DNA of 64,000 nucleotides, taken from Ornithobacterium rhinotracheale (lineage in GTDB: Bacteria; Bacteroidota; Bacteroidia; Flavobacteriales; Weeksellaceae). This document shows, in pieces, positions 8,759 to 18,800 of the stretch. The translations under genes and the position numbers were made by a program. The stretch's first letter is position 1. Each line of letters begins with the position of its first letter. The stretch spans positions 429,501 to 493,500 of the forward strand of contig NZ_CP035107.1 of NCBI RefSeq assembly GCF_004088395.1. Reading direction: 5' to 3'. The notes beneath the pieces were generated by a model, which was not told the DNA's origin, did not search any database, and saw nothing but the letters and a program-made list of their open reading frames with translations.

Positions 8759-9106
8759 ATGAAATTAATCACTATTGAAGAGAACCAATGGCTACAATTA
8801 CGCCAAGAAATACAATTTATAAAAGCGTACATCCAAAAACAATCCCAATCGACAGAAATCATTGACCAATTATGGCTCAATAACCACGAAGTATGTCAAT
8901 ACCTCCATTTAAGCGAGAAAACTCTTTGGCGTATGCGACAGAACAATGAAATCACCTATGCTAAAGTTCATGGACAATACTTCTACACTTTAGGAAGTAT
9001 CCGACAGCTTATGGAATTTAATGTGATAAAAAGTACAGCGGATTACTTAGAAAGTCTAACTCAAAAAGCACACTCGTATGTTCAAAAAGGAAGACATATT
9101 AAGTAA
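8759..9106 (+). CDS. helix-turn-helix (excisionase/MerR-like) protein
   Basis: A 115-aa DNA-binding protein of the HTH_17 type common in Bacteroidota conjugative elements. The winged-helix signature is LWLNNHEVCQYLHLSEKTLWRMRQNNEI followed by YAKVHGQYFYTLGSIRQLM (residues about 43-90). Such proteins act as recombination directionality or regulatory factors, comparable in position to Xis2d of CTnDOT. Its last 29 bp overlap the primase-helicase gene, so translation is probably coupled. Confidence 0.75.
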   Translation: MKLITIEENQWLQLRQEIQFIKAYIQKQSQSTEIIDQLWLNNHEVCQYLHLSEKTLWRMRQNNEITYAKVHGQYFYTLGSIRQLMEFNVIKSTADYLESLTQKAHSYVQKGRHIK

Positions 9107-11141
9107 GACCAATAACGGGCTGGAAGTATTTCGTCATTATGTTTCGGGGAATTGGAAAGTGGGGCAAAACTTTAAAAACCCTTTTTATGATGATAAAAAT
9201 CCCTCTTGTAATATCTATAAAGATAAGAAAACAGGCATCTATCGGATTAAAGATTTTGGGGATCCTCGCTTTAAGGGTGATTGCTTTTCCTTAGTTGGCT
9301 ATTTATATGGTTTGGACTGTACACAAGCTCATGACTTTGTAGAAATTCTAAAAATGATCAATCAAGATTTAAGTTTAGGATTAGAGACTTATGAACCTAA
9401 TATTTCCAAACGAGCACAAAGAGAAATCAGAACGGAAACCAGTCCTGCAAGAGCAGAAGAACCATCCGGTTATCGTCCCTATACGATAATAGAAAAGGAT
9501 TTTAGCGAAAAAGAAATCCGTTACTGGAAAACTTTTGGAATAACGAAAACAGTTTTAGATATATTTGGAGTAAAATCCTTAAAATATTTTGAAAGTATCA
9601 ATAAAAAAGGACAACCCTATCGAATAGAATCCAATGATGATGAACCCATTTTTTCATATCAGAATGCCGAACTTATTAAAATCTATCGTCCCTTGTCCAA
9701 GCATCGTTTTCTATATGCAGGTATCGCTACGGATTATTGTTTTGGGTTGGAACAATTACCATTAGAGGGTGATGATATTTTGTTTATTACAGGCGGAGAA
9801 AAAGATGTGATGAGTTTGTATACAAAAGGCTTTTCAGCCATTTGCTTTAACAGTGAAAATAGTCATATTCCCCTCTCTCTCATTCAATCTTTAAAAGGTC
9901 GCTTTCGTCATATCGTATTATTGTATGATGTGGATCAGGCAGGAAAAAAGGCGGTACAAAGTCATTTAGAAAAATTAAAGAATCTGGTAGAGGTATTAGA
10001 ACTTCCTTTATCAGGAACTAAAGACGATAAAGACATCTCCAACTATTTTCAGCAAGGTTATACGGCTAATGATTTAAAAACATTGTTTTTGAAAATGCTT
10101 CAAAAAAAATATCAGCAAGGGCTTTCATTATTGCAGTCTTGCGAAATTCAATGGGATCAACCACCTATTAAGCAAAAGACCATCATCGCTTTAAGAGAAG
10201 CAGCGATTGGGTTGCAAAGTAGTCTTTTAGGCGTTACAGGAGGGGAAGGAACGGGAAAAAGCCATTATGTAGCTGCAATGATTGCAGGGAGTTTATATCA
10301 AGGTAAAAATCCAATAGACTTACTTGGGCTTAGCGTAACTTTCTGTAATAACCAAGCGGTTTTATTTTTTGATACCGAGCAATCCGCAGATCAATTGTAC
10401 GACAACATTTCCATATTACTCAAACGAGCCCAGCTTGGTGCAATGCCCTCAAATTTTAAAGCCTATTGTCTTACTCAAATTCCAAGAAAAGAGCGTATGA
10501 AAATTATTCGACAATGTATGGAAACTTTATACTACGAGTATTCAGGGATTCATCTGGTGGTCATTGATGGCATTGCTGATTTAATTAGTTCCGCCAATAA
10601 TGAAAGCGAAAGTATTGAAATGATAGAGGAATTGTACGCACTGGCAGGGCATTACCAAACCTGTATGGTATGTGTATTACATTTAACGCCCGGGGGATTA
10701 AAACTTCGAGGACATTTAGGTTCGGAGTTGCAACGAAAAGCCTCTGCGGTGCTTTCGGTAGAGCAAGACCGAAGCAGTGCTTGCTCTGTGGTATTACCCA
10801 AGAAAATCCGTAAAGGCGATCCCAATCAATTGCCTAAGATATTGTTTCGATGGGATGCTAAAAGTGGAATGCACCGTTATTGTGGTACTCAAAAGAAAAT
10901 TGAAAAGAAAGACAAAGGGGCAGAGTTAGCGACCCTTGTATCTCCTCTGTTTAGAAAAAGAGCCGTATGGGAATATAGTGAATTGGTACAAGAAATCAGA
11001 GCCTTGACCGGCGTGCAGGAACGAACAGCCAAAAATTACATCGTAAAACTCAAAGCCAAGGAACTATTGATTTCGGACAGCCAAAATCCACAGCAATTAA
11101 GCATTGGCAAACTCATGAAAAAAATACTTAATCAAAAATAA
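9078..11141 (+). CDS. element-encoded primase-helicase (TOPRIM + RepA-like AAA ATPase)
   Basis: A 687-aa replication protein. The N-terminus (residues about 20-75: NFKNPFYDDKNPSCNIYKD, IKDFGDPRFKGDCFSLV) matches the CHC2-type primase zinc-finger fold but lacks the usual cysteines. A TOPRIM domain follows with FITGGEKDVMSLY (Glu241) and LLYDVDQAGKKA (Asp284, Asp286). The C-terminal ATPase has Walker A GGEGTGKS at 388-395 and a Walker B-like LVVIDGIADL. Proteins of this layout serve replication or transfer of CTnDOT-like elements. Begins inside the preceding HTH gene. Confidence 0.82.
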   Translation: MFKKEDILSKTNNGLEVFRHYVSGNWKVGQNFKNPFYDDKNPSCNIYKDKKTGIYRIKDFGDPRFKGDCFSLVGYLYGLDCTQAHDFVEILKMINQDLSLGLETYEPNISKRAQREIRTETSPARAEEPSGYRPYTIIEKDFSEKEIRYWKTFGITKTVLDIFGVKSLKYFESINKKGQPYRIESNDDEPIFSYQNAELIKIYRPLSKHRFLYAGIATDYCFGLEQLPLEGDDILFITGGEKDVMSLYTKGFSAICFNSENSHIPLSLIQSLKGRFRHIVLLYDVDQAGKKAVQSHLEKLKNLVEVLELPLSGTKDDKDISNYFQQGYTANDLKTLFLKMLQKKYQQGLSLLQSCEIQWDQPPIKQKTIIALREAAIGLQSSLLGVTGGEGTGKSHYVAAMIAGSLYQGKNPIDLLGLSVTFCNNQAVLFFDTEQSADQLYDNISILLKRAQLGAMPSNFKAYCLTQIPRKERMKIIRQCMETLYYEYSGIHLVVIDGIADLISSANNESESIEMIEELYALAGHYQTCMVCVLHLTPGGLKLRGHLGSELQRKASAVLSVEQDRSSACSVVLPKKIRKGDPNQLPKILFRWDAKSGMHRYCGTQKKIEKKDKGAELATLVSPLFRKRAVWEYSELVQEIRALTGVQERTAKNYIVKLKAKELLISDSQNPQQLSIGKLMKKILNQK

Positions 11142-11161
11142 AACACTAAAACTTACTCGTT

Positions 11162-11479
11162 ATGAATATCGACCGAATGGAATTTATCATGTGGATGGAA
11201 CGACTGATGGATCGTCTCGACCTACTTGCAGAACGCTTTGAAAAAGCTGAAAAGAAACGAAGTACCATCGACGGAGAGGAATTACTCGACAATCAAGATT
11301 TAATGCTTACCTTCAAAATATCAGCTCGTTCTCTGCAGCGTTATCGCTCTGAGGGTAAACTACCTTATTACACGATTTCTGGGAAAATTTACTACAAATT
11401 ATCAGATGTACATCAATTTATTAGAGAACATTTTAGTATCCCTGTCAAAGCCAAAAAAGGTCAATCAAAGCCAAAATAA
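11162..11479 (+). CDS. helix-turn-helix protein
   Basis: A 105-aa relative of the first HTH protein of this module. A short coiled N-terminal helix (MDRLDLLAERFEKAEKK) is followed by the HTH_17 motif LLDNQDLMLTFKISARSLQRYRSEGKLPYYTISGKIYYKLSDV. The C-terminus is basic. It starts 20 bp after the primase-helicase stop and is probably in its operon. Likely a regulator or directionality factor. Confidence 0.72.
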   Translation: MNIDRMEFIMWMERLMDRLDLLAERFEKAEKKRSTIDGEELLDNQDLMLTFKISARSLQRYRSEGKLPYYTISGKIYYKLSDVHQFIREHFSIPVKAKKGQSKPK

Positions 11480-11568
11480 CACGATCGTATTAGATTCTTA
11501 TTTACAGCTTCTATTTTCGTTCTACAATTTAAATTTTAATGAATTAAAACCATCAAAACTAATATACT

Positions 11569-13083
11569 ATGGCTAACGAATCCACAGAAACAAATTCAAA
11601 AGAAAATACGCCTATTATTGATGAACAATGGACGGATTTATTGCTTGTGTATGACCAAGAGGAACAACAGATTCGTGCCGTAAAAGGATTGGATAAAGAC
11701 GGTCAGTTAGAAACCGTTCCTCCAGATCCAGCACACCAGCAAGATTTTATGAGAGTTGATCCTCACGGAAATATACTCTCAAACTTCTTTAGTAATTTTT
11801 TAAGGCAAGTGAAAAATCCAAGTCATTTTTCTTTTTTCAAAATTCCCTTTCCTAAATTACTTGAAGTTCAACTTTCCCCCCAAGATTTGCAACCTTATAA
11901 AGTTCAACCACAAGAATATCAATCTCAAAATCAAAATACAATGGAACAAACCAATGAACCCCAAGAAGTAAAAGATACTCAGGAAGTACAAGAAACTACC
12001 CAAGAGGTCAATGAAACCCCATCGCAAGACACATCTGATGAGGCAACCCAAGAACAAAACCATCGTTACGAAGTAGACGATATTGATTGGGAAACAATGA
12101 ATAGCATAGGTCTCTCAAAAGAATACCTAGAAAAACGAAACTTATTAGAACCCTTACTAAAGGGGTATAAAACGGATCGCTTAGTACCTATTAGTATGAA
12201 CTTAGGAAGTGCCGTTACCCGTTTCGACGCGCGTTTATCTTTACGGAAAGATAACGAAGGGAAAGTAAGTGTCTCCATTCACGGTATCCGCAAAGAACCT
12301 CAATTAGATTATCCCTTTTTTGGGCACGAATTTACCCAAGAAGACAAAGAAAATCTATTGAAGACAGGAAATATGGGACGCGTGGTAGAGCTTACCAATG
12401 TAAAAACGGGTGAAAAAATCCCATCAATCATCAGTATTGATGAATTGACAAATGAAATTGTTGCTTTGCGTCAAGAATACATCAAAATACCCGATGAAAT
12501 CAAGGGTATTAAGCTTAATGAGGAACAAAAACAAAGGCTTAAGGAAGGAAAACCTATCTTTTTAGAAGGGATGACTTCAAACAAAGGAGAACCCTTTAAT
12601 GCGAATGTGCAATTCAATGCAGAAAAGCGTTATGTAGAATTTTTGTTTGATGACAATCTTACACAAAAAATCAATACCCAACCTACTTTTGAAGAAGCCC
12701 CTAAAGAATTAAGAGGCCGACAACTTACCGAAGAACAATACAAGGATTTTTCGCAAGGAAAACCTGTATACTTAGAGGGCTTGGAAAGTAAGAGTACGGG
12801 AAAAGTTTACAATGGCTATTTCACCTATAATCAAGAAACAGGTAAAGTAAAATTCACTTTCCAAAATCCTAATAAGCAACAAAAAGAAGATAAAGTAACA
12901 CGCCAGGCTAAAGAAATCAATAAAAAAGCCAAGGAGAATAAAAACACAACTACACAATCCACAACAAAAACTCAAAAAGAAGCAACAAACAAAGGAGTGA
13001 AAACCACTACGACAAAGACCACTAAGCGTACGGTAAAGCCTAAAACTCCTGCTAAAAAAACTTCAAGTGGACGTAAAATGTAG
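11569..13083 (+). CDS. DUF4099/DUF3945 domain protein of conjugative elements
   Basis: 504 aa. The first third is acidic and glutamine-rich (QEVKDTQEVQETTQEV). A DUF4099-like domain follows (VDDIDWETMNSIGLSKEYLEK ... VSIHGIRKEPQLDYPFFGHEF). Then come two copies of a DUF3945-type unit: IPDEIKGIKLNEEQKQRL with FLEGMTSNKG, and APKELRGRQLTEEQYKDF with YLEGLESKSTG. The tail is a lysine/threonine-rich low-complexity stretch. Function is unknown, but this gene is a constant neighbour of topB in Bacteroidota ICEs, pointing to a DNA-processing accessory. Confidence 0.75.
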   Translation: MANESTETNSKENTPIIDEQWTDLLLVYDQEEQQIRAVKGLDKDGQLETVPPDPAHQQDFMRVDPHGNILSNFFSNFLRQVKNPSHFSFFKIPFPKLLEVQLSPQDLQPYKVQPQEYQSQNQNTMEQTNEPQEVKDTQEVQETTQEVNETPSQDTSDEATQEQNHRYEVDDIDWETMNSIGLSKEYLEKRNLLEPLLKGYKTDRLVPISMNLGSAVTRFDARLSLRKDNEGKVSVSIHGIRKEPQLDYPFFGHEFTQEDKENLLKTGNMGRVVELTNVKTGEKIPSIISIDELTNEIVALRQEYIKIPDEIKGIKLNEEQKQRLKEGKPIFLEGMTSNKGEPFNANVQFNAEKRYVEFLFDDNLTQKINTQPTFEEAPKELRGRQLTEEQYKDFSQGKPVYLEGLESKSTGKVYNGYFTYNQETGKVKFTFQNPNKQQKEDKVTRQAKEINKKAKENKNTTTQSTTKTQKEATNKGVKTTTTKTTKRTVKPKTPAKKTSSGRKM

Positions 13084-13127
13084 AGATTAATCGTAATCCA
13101 TTTTATTCATTCAAAAAACAAAAATCC

Positions 13128-15236
13128 ATGAAAGTAATCCTAGCGGAAAAACCCAGTGTAGGCAGAGAAATCGCTCACTTATTAGGGGCTAATAGTAAAA
13201 AAGACGGTTATCTAGAAGGTAATGGTTATGCCGTTACTTGGGCATTTGGCCATTTAGTACAATTGGCAATGCCTGAAGCCTATGGTTGTGTAGGGTTTCA
13301 AAAAGAACATCTACCCATACTACCAGAACCGTTTGAACTACAACCCCGCCAAGTGAGAGAAAATAAAGGATATGTAGCTGATGCAGGCGTATTGAAACAA
13401 CTTAAAGTGATTGAAACTTTATTTGAACAATGCGATTCAATTGTAGTGGCTACTGATGCAGGAAGAGAAGGTGAATTAATTTTCCGCTACATCTATGATT
13501 ACTTAAATTGTCAAAAACCTTTTGAGCGACTTTGGATTAGTTCACTCACAGAAAAAGCCATTCTTTCAGGATTTAAAAACCTCCGTCCAGGAAAGCAATT
13601 TGACCCTTTATATCACGCTGCCCAAATGCGTAGTCAAGCCGATTGGCTGGTAGGAATCAATGCTACCCAAGCCCTGAGTATCGCCGCTGGAAGCGGTGTA
13701 TACTCCCTCGGGCGGGTACAAACTCCTACTTTGTCCATGCTTTGTGAGCGATACCTCACGCATACCCAATTCGAGAAAAAACCGTATTGGCAATTGCAGT
13801 TAGTGCATCAAAAAGGCCATCTCAAATTTAATAGCCTTTCCACGCTAAAAACGGAAAAAAAAGAAGAAGTACAAGAATGGAAAAAATCCGTAGAACGCCA
13901 TCCAAATGCAGAAGTACTCTCCGTAGAAAAGAAAATAGTAAAAGAACAACCGCCTTTACTTTATGATTTAACCGCACTCCAAAAAGAGGCAAATAAAAAA
14001 TATAGTTTTTCGGCAGACGAAACTTTAAACATTGCTCAAAGTTTGTATGAAAAGAAATACATCACTTATCCCCGAACGGGAAGTAAATACGTTTCTGAAG
14101 ATGTATGGGCAGAAATTCCTTTATTGATTAAACAATTAGAGCATTATGAGACTTATGCAAAATATGCACAACAACTCAGACGCTCCTCTCTTACCAAGCG
14201 TATCGTCAATGATGTAAAAGTAACCGACCATCACGGACTGCTCATTACTGACAAAATACCGACCGAACTTCCTAAGAAAGAAGCCCTCATTTATAAAATG
14301 ATAGCCGGGCGCTTATTAGAAGCGGTATCGGAAGTTTGTATCAAGGAAACGCAGAAGATCATCGTAGAAGCAGGTCATAAAAATTACGAAATCAAAGGTT
14401 GTACGATACAATCCGCAGGTTGGAGAGCGGTCAATGGTTCTTTTTCAGAAATAGAAAAAGAAGAGGAAATCCCACAAGAACTTCCTGAACTACAAAAAGG
14501 AGATACCTTAAAAGTAAAGGACAGTCAAATTCTATCCAAAAACACCCGCCCACCAGCATTATATACGGAAGCCACTTTGCTATCGGCTATGGAATCGGCA
14601 GGTAAGGATTTGGAAGACGAAAATCAACGACAATTACTCAAAGGTACTGGTATTGGAACTCCTGCTACTCGAGCGGCAATCATAGAAACTTTGCTGAAAC
14701 GAAACTATATCAAACGCCACAAGAAAAGTATAGTTCCCACCGAAAAGGGATTGAAAGTATTTGAATGGGTCAAAGACCGAAAAATCGCCGATGTAGCATT
14801 AACGGGCGAATGGGAAGCCTCTCTCAATGAAATTGAGGAAGGGCTACGCCCTCCAAAAGAATTCTTACAGGCGATGAAAGATTATACCCAAAAAATCACA
14901 GAAGATTTTTTAGCGATGGAAATCGAAGGGGTTGCTTCACCAACATTGGTTTGCCCTGTCTGTAAAAAGCAAAGCGTTCGCCTATACGAAAAAGTTGCTA
15001 AATGTATGGAAGATGATTGCGAATGGTTATTCTTTAAAAATGTCTGTGGAAAACAGGTAAATGATCAAGCCGTAATGGCATTATTAGAAAATGGAAAAAC
15101 AACGCTTTTAAAAGGATTAAAAAGCAAGGCAGGAAAAAGTTTTGATGCTTATTTGGCACTACAAGAAGATGGTTCTACGGCTTTTGAGTTTCCACCTCGC
15201 TCTAAAAATAAAAAAGGAAGACGAAAACGAAAGTAA
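13128..15236 (+). CDS. topB: DNA topoisomerase III (type IA)
   Basis: Relaxes or decatenates DNA by single-strand passage. At 702 aa it has the TOPRIM start MKVILAEKPSVGREIAHLLG and ATDAGREGELIFRYIYD (metal-binding acidic residues), SLGRVQTPTL, and the catalytic-tyrosine region KYITYPRTGSKYVSEDVW. The C-terminus has a CPVCKK ... CMEDDC pair resembling a zinc ribbon. Element-borne topB is typical of this ICE family and separate from the housekeeping topA. Confidence 0.93.
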   Translation: MKVILAEKPSVGREIAHLLGANSKKDGYLEGNGYAVTWAFGHLVQLAMPEAYGCVGFQKEHLPILPEPFELQPRQVRENKGYVADAGVLKQLKVIETLFEQCDSIVVATDAGREGELIFRYIYDYLNCQKPFERLWISSLTEKAILSGFKNLRPGKQFDPLYHAAQMRSQADWLVGINATQALSIAAGSGVYSLGRVQTPTLSMLCERYLTHTQFEKKPYWQLQLVHQKGHLKFNSLSTLKTEKKEEVQEWKKSVERHPNAEVLSVEKKIVKEQPPLLYDLTALQKEANKKYSFSADETLNIAQSLYEKKYITYPRTGSKYVSEDVWAEIPLLIKQLEHYETYAKYAQQLRRSSLTKRIVNDVKVTDHHGLLITDKIPTELPKKEALIYKMIAGRLLEAVSEVCIKETQKIIVEAGHKNYEIKGCTIQSAGWRAVNGSFSEIEKEEEIPQELPELQKGDTLKVKDSQILSKNTRPPALYTEATLLSAMESAGKDLEDENQRQLLKGTGIGTPATRAAIIETLLKRNYIKRHKKSIVPTEKGLKVFEWVKDRKIADVALTGEWEASLNEIEEGLRPPKEFLQAMKDYTQKITEDFLAMEIEGVASPTLVCPVCKKQSVRLYEKVAKCMEDDCEWLFFKNVCGKQVNDQAVMALLENGKTTLLKGLKSKAGKSFDAYLALQEDGSTAFEFPPRSKNKKGRRKRK

Positions 15237-15386
15237 TCTAAAAAATAGTTTAAGTAACAAGTGTTTAACGGCGAAAAGTGCCGTTAATGGATAAACATCT
15301 AAACCTTATTATTTGAAATGTTTGCGTTAATACTCAAAAAGTGGGTATTAATGCAAATGAATAAAAATTTGATAAATATAAAAATT

Positions 15387-15824
15387 ATGGCAACACAAGA
15401 AAAAGAAATTTCGTATTACGATTTACGACTAAGAGAATTATTAAACACCAGCTTTCCTAATCTGGCAACTAATGAAGCGTTTATCAAAGAACGAAGCAAT
15501 TTAGCAGCAGAAGCCTATGAAAAAGCCTTTGATGCAGGGCATACAATATTAGAATGTCGTCGAATCGCAAATGAAGTCTTATTTGAAGGCTTGTACTTTT
15601 CACCATTTGATATGGTATATAGCGTAGTAAGCAATGAGTTTGATAGAGAAATACCCGACAATGAATTACGCTCATTTGCTTTAAAAATGTTTCCGTACTG
15701 TGTAGAAGTTTTTGAAGACTACAACATACACAAAGATTTTGAGGACAGTCCCGAATACGATCAACTTTACACAGAATTGACAGGACAAATTCAAATATGG
15801 ATTGAGGAAAATGGCGTTCAATAA
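15387..15824 (+). CDS. DUF1896 family protein
   Basis: The ATG at 15387 gives [20 protein letters not shown] and 145 aa; an ATG at 15318 would add 23 unconserved residues. The rest is helical and acidic ([36 protein letters not shown]). DUF1896 proteins precede the large methylase-helicase in Bacteroidota conjugative elements, as here, where the next gene starts inside this one (14-bp overlap). Function is unknown. Confidence 0.78.
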   Translation: MATQEKEISYYDLRLRELLNTSFPNLATNEAFIKERSNLAAEAYEKAFDAGHTILECRRIANEVLFEGLYFSPFDMVYSVVSNEFDREIPDNELRSFALKMFPYCVEVFEDYNIHKDFEDSPEYDQLYTELTGQIQIWIEENGVQ

Positions 15825-18800
15825 GAAGCTGCACTTAGAGAATAATATTAAAGCATTGCAAGTCGCTTTTGAGTTAGACCTCGAAAAGCGACTTGCTACT
15901 AATGCTGAAAAAGAAATCCTAAAACAATACTCAGGTTTTGGAGGGTTAAAATTTATCCTAAATCCTGCCAATGAGGAAGAAGACCGTCGTTTTTGGTCAA
16001 AGTCCGATGAGCCTTATTTTGAAGCCACTCAAAAGTTGTATGAGCTTATTCGTGTCAATGCTTCTGATTTTTCAGATTACAAAAGTATGACCAATAGTCT
16101 TAAAAGTTCGGTACTCACTTCATTTTATACCCCGCCAGAAGTTATCCAAGCTCTATCAGCGGTACTTAATAAACACAACTTTCAATACCAACAAGCATTA
16201 GACCCTTCCGCAGGAACAGGTAATTTTATTGAACATTTTAAATCAAATCAAAATGTATCTGTAACGGCTTTTGAAAAAGACTTATTAACAGGAAAAGTAC
16301 TCAAACATTTATACCCTTCCGCCCAAATAAAAATTAAGGGATTTGAAAATATTGAGGAACGACAAAATAGTTTCTTTGATATAGTAAGCAGTAATATACC
16401 CTTTGGGGATATTTCTGTATTTGATTTGTCTTTTTCAAGAAGTAAAGACTTGGCGAAACAACAGGCGGCACAAAATATTCATAATTACTTTTTTTTAAAG
16501 GGAATGGACACTTTAAAGGAAGGTGGCTTATTGGCTTTTATTACTTCACAAGGCGTATTGGATAGTCCCCAAAACCGTCCTATCCGAGAGGCTATAATAC
16601 GCCAAGCTCATTTAGTTTCAGCTATCCGATTGCCCAATAATTTATTTACGGATTACGCGGGAACTGAAGTGGGGAGTGATTTGATTATCCTACAAAAAGA
16701 CTCACAGAAACAAGCACTTTCTACCGAGGATTTACTTTTTTGTGATACGATAGAACATTCCGAAGGTTATACCACTAATGCCCTGTTTGAAAACAATCCT
16801 CAACGGATTATTCATACAAAATCACAATTGGGTACAGACTTATATGGAAAACCCTCAAGAATTTATGTACACGAAAATGGTGTATCTGGAATAGCCCGTG
16901 ACCTCGAAGAGAAATTAAACCTTGATTTTGGTAATTATAAACAACGAATGCCTTTATATCTTGCGGATTCTTTTTCAAATCAACCAACTACAATACTCAA
17001 AAAAAACGAAAAATCCCAAATTAATACCATTTCAACTTCTATAACGCCTGAACTATCAGCAACAAAAACAAAAGAGTCTATTGGTGCAAATACGAAAAAA
17101 ACACATTCCACTCCCGAAAATAATCTTTCAACCGCCAGAATCGAAAATAATGTTGGGATACAATTAAGCCTATTTGATACACTTTTTGAAGAGCCTCCAA
17201 CAGTACCTAAACCTTCAAAAAATATCAAGCGTTCTAGTAAGAAAAAGCAAACAACAAATACCGCATATAAGGCTTTTCCAAAGGATCTTTTCTCTTTTTC
17301 ATACCCCAGTGATAACAACTCAACCAAGGATACAGAAAGTGTATCTATAACTCCTATTAGTTTTGAACCTACACCATTTGAAGGGGATATTTTAAGTCAT
17401 TATAGAGAAGATGCTTTAGTAATTCAAAATGAACAACCAGGGTATTTAAGAAATGTAAGTAAAGACGAGGGAACCGCCACTTTTGTCCCATTAGATGTAG
17501 GGGTTCTGCAGCGAAAAAAAGCCATAGATTATATGGCTCTTCGAGATAGTTATTTTGATTTATACAACAAAGAAGCCAAGGATAGAAAGCCCTATCCAGA
17601 CGAAAGAACAAAACTCAACACTTTGTACAATGAATTTATAAGAAATTATGGCGCTTTGAATAGTAAAAATAACATAGGATTGATCCAAACAGATGGTGCT
17701 GGCAACGAAATCCCTTATTTAGAGCGAAAAGTCAATGGAGTTTACCGCAAAGCTGATATTTTTGAAAAACCAGTGAGCTTTTCTGTAACCTCAGTAGAAA
17801 ATGTTACACCAAAAGAAGCCCTAATACACTCGTTGAATGTATATGGTAAGGTAAATTTGCCCTATATGAGTAGACTTTCTGGAGAGAGTATAGATAGTAT
17901 GAAAAATGAATTAAAGGAATATCTATACTACAATCCCATAGAAATGCAGTACGAAACAGGAGAAACTTGGCTCGCTGGAAATATTGTAGAAAAAATAGAG
18001 GCTGTCGAAAAATATTTGGAAAGACTTCCTGAGCATCAAGAGGCGATAGCGGCTCTAGAAGCCCTAAAAAAGGTAAGCCCTGAACCCATTGCGTTTGAAG
18101 AGTTGGATTTCAACCTAGGAGAACGGTGGATTCCTATGGAAATCTACAGTCATTTCGCCTCTCATTTATTTGATACAGAGGTACAAGTGTCTTATTCCAA
18201 AACAATGGATAATTTCGATGTTCAGTGTGCTAGAAAAAACAGCCGTATCTACGACCAATATGCTATAAAATCTGAAAGTAGAACTTATGATGGGATTGCA
18301 TTACTCAAATATGCCCTCATCAATACTACGCCTAATATTACTAAAAAGATACAAGTTAATAATAAAGAAGTTAAAGTGGCGGATATGGAGGCTATTCAAA
18401 TGGCTAATCATAAAATTGATGAAATTCGTTCCGCTTTTTCTAATTGGTTATTGGAACAAAGTCCCGCTTTTAAAGAACGCTTAGCAGATAAATACAACCG
18501 TATGTTCAATTGTTTTGTTCGCCCCAATTATGATGGTTCGCATCAAGATTTCCCTGGTTTAGACCGTAAAGGTTTAGGCATTGAGGATTTATATAGGAGT
18601 CAAAAAGATGCTATTTGGATGATTAAACTCAATGGTGGGGCTATTTGTGACCATGAAGTGGGCGCGGGAAAAACCTTGATTATGTGTTGTGCTGCACAAG
18701 AAATGAAACGCTTGGGATTGGCTCACAAACCCATGATTATCGGATTAAAAGCCAATGTTCACGAAATTGCCGAAACCTATAGAAAAGCCTATCCTTTTGC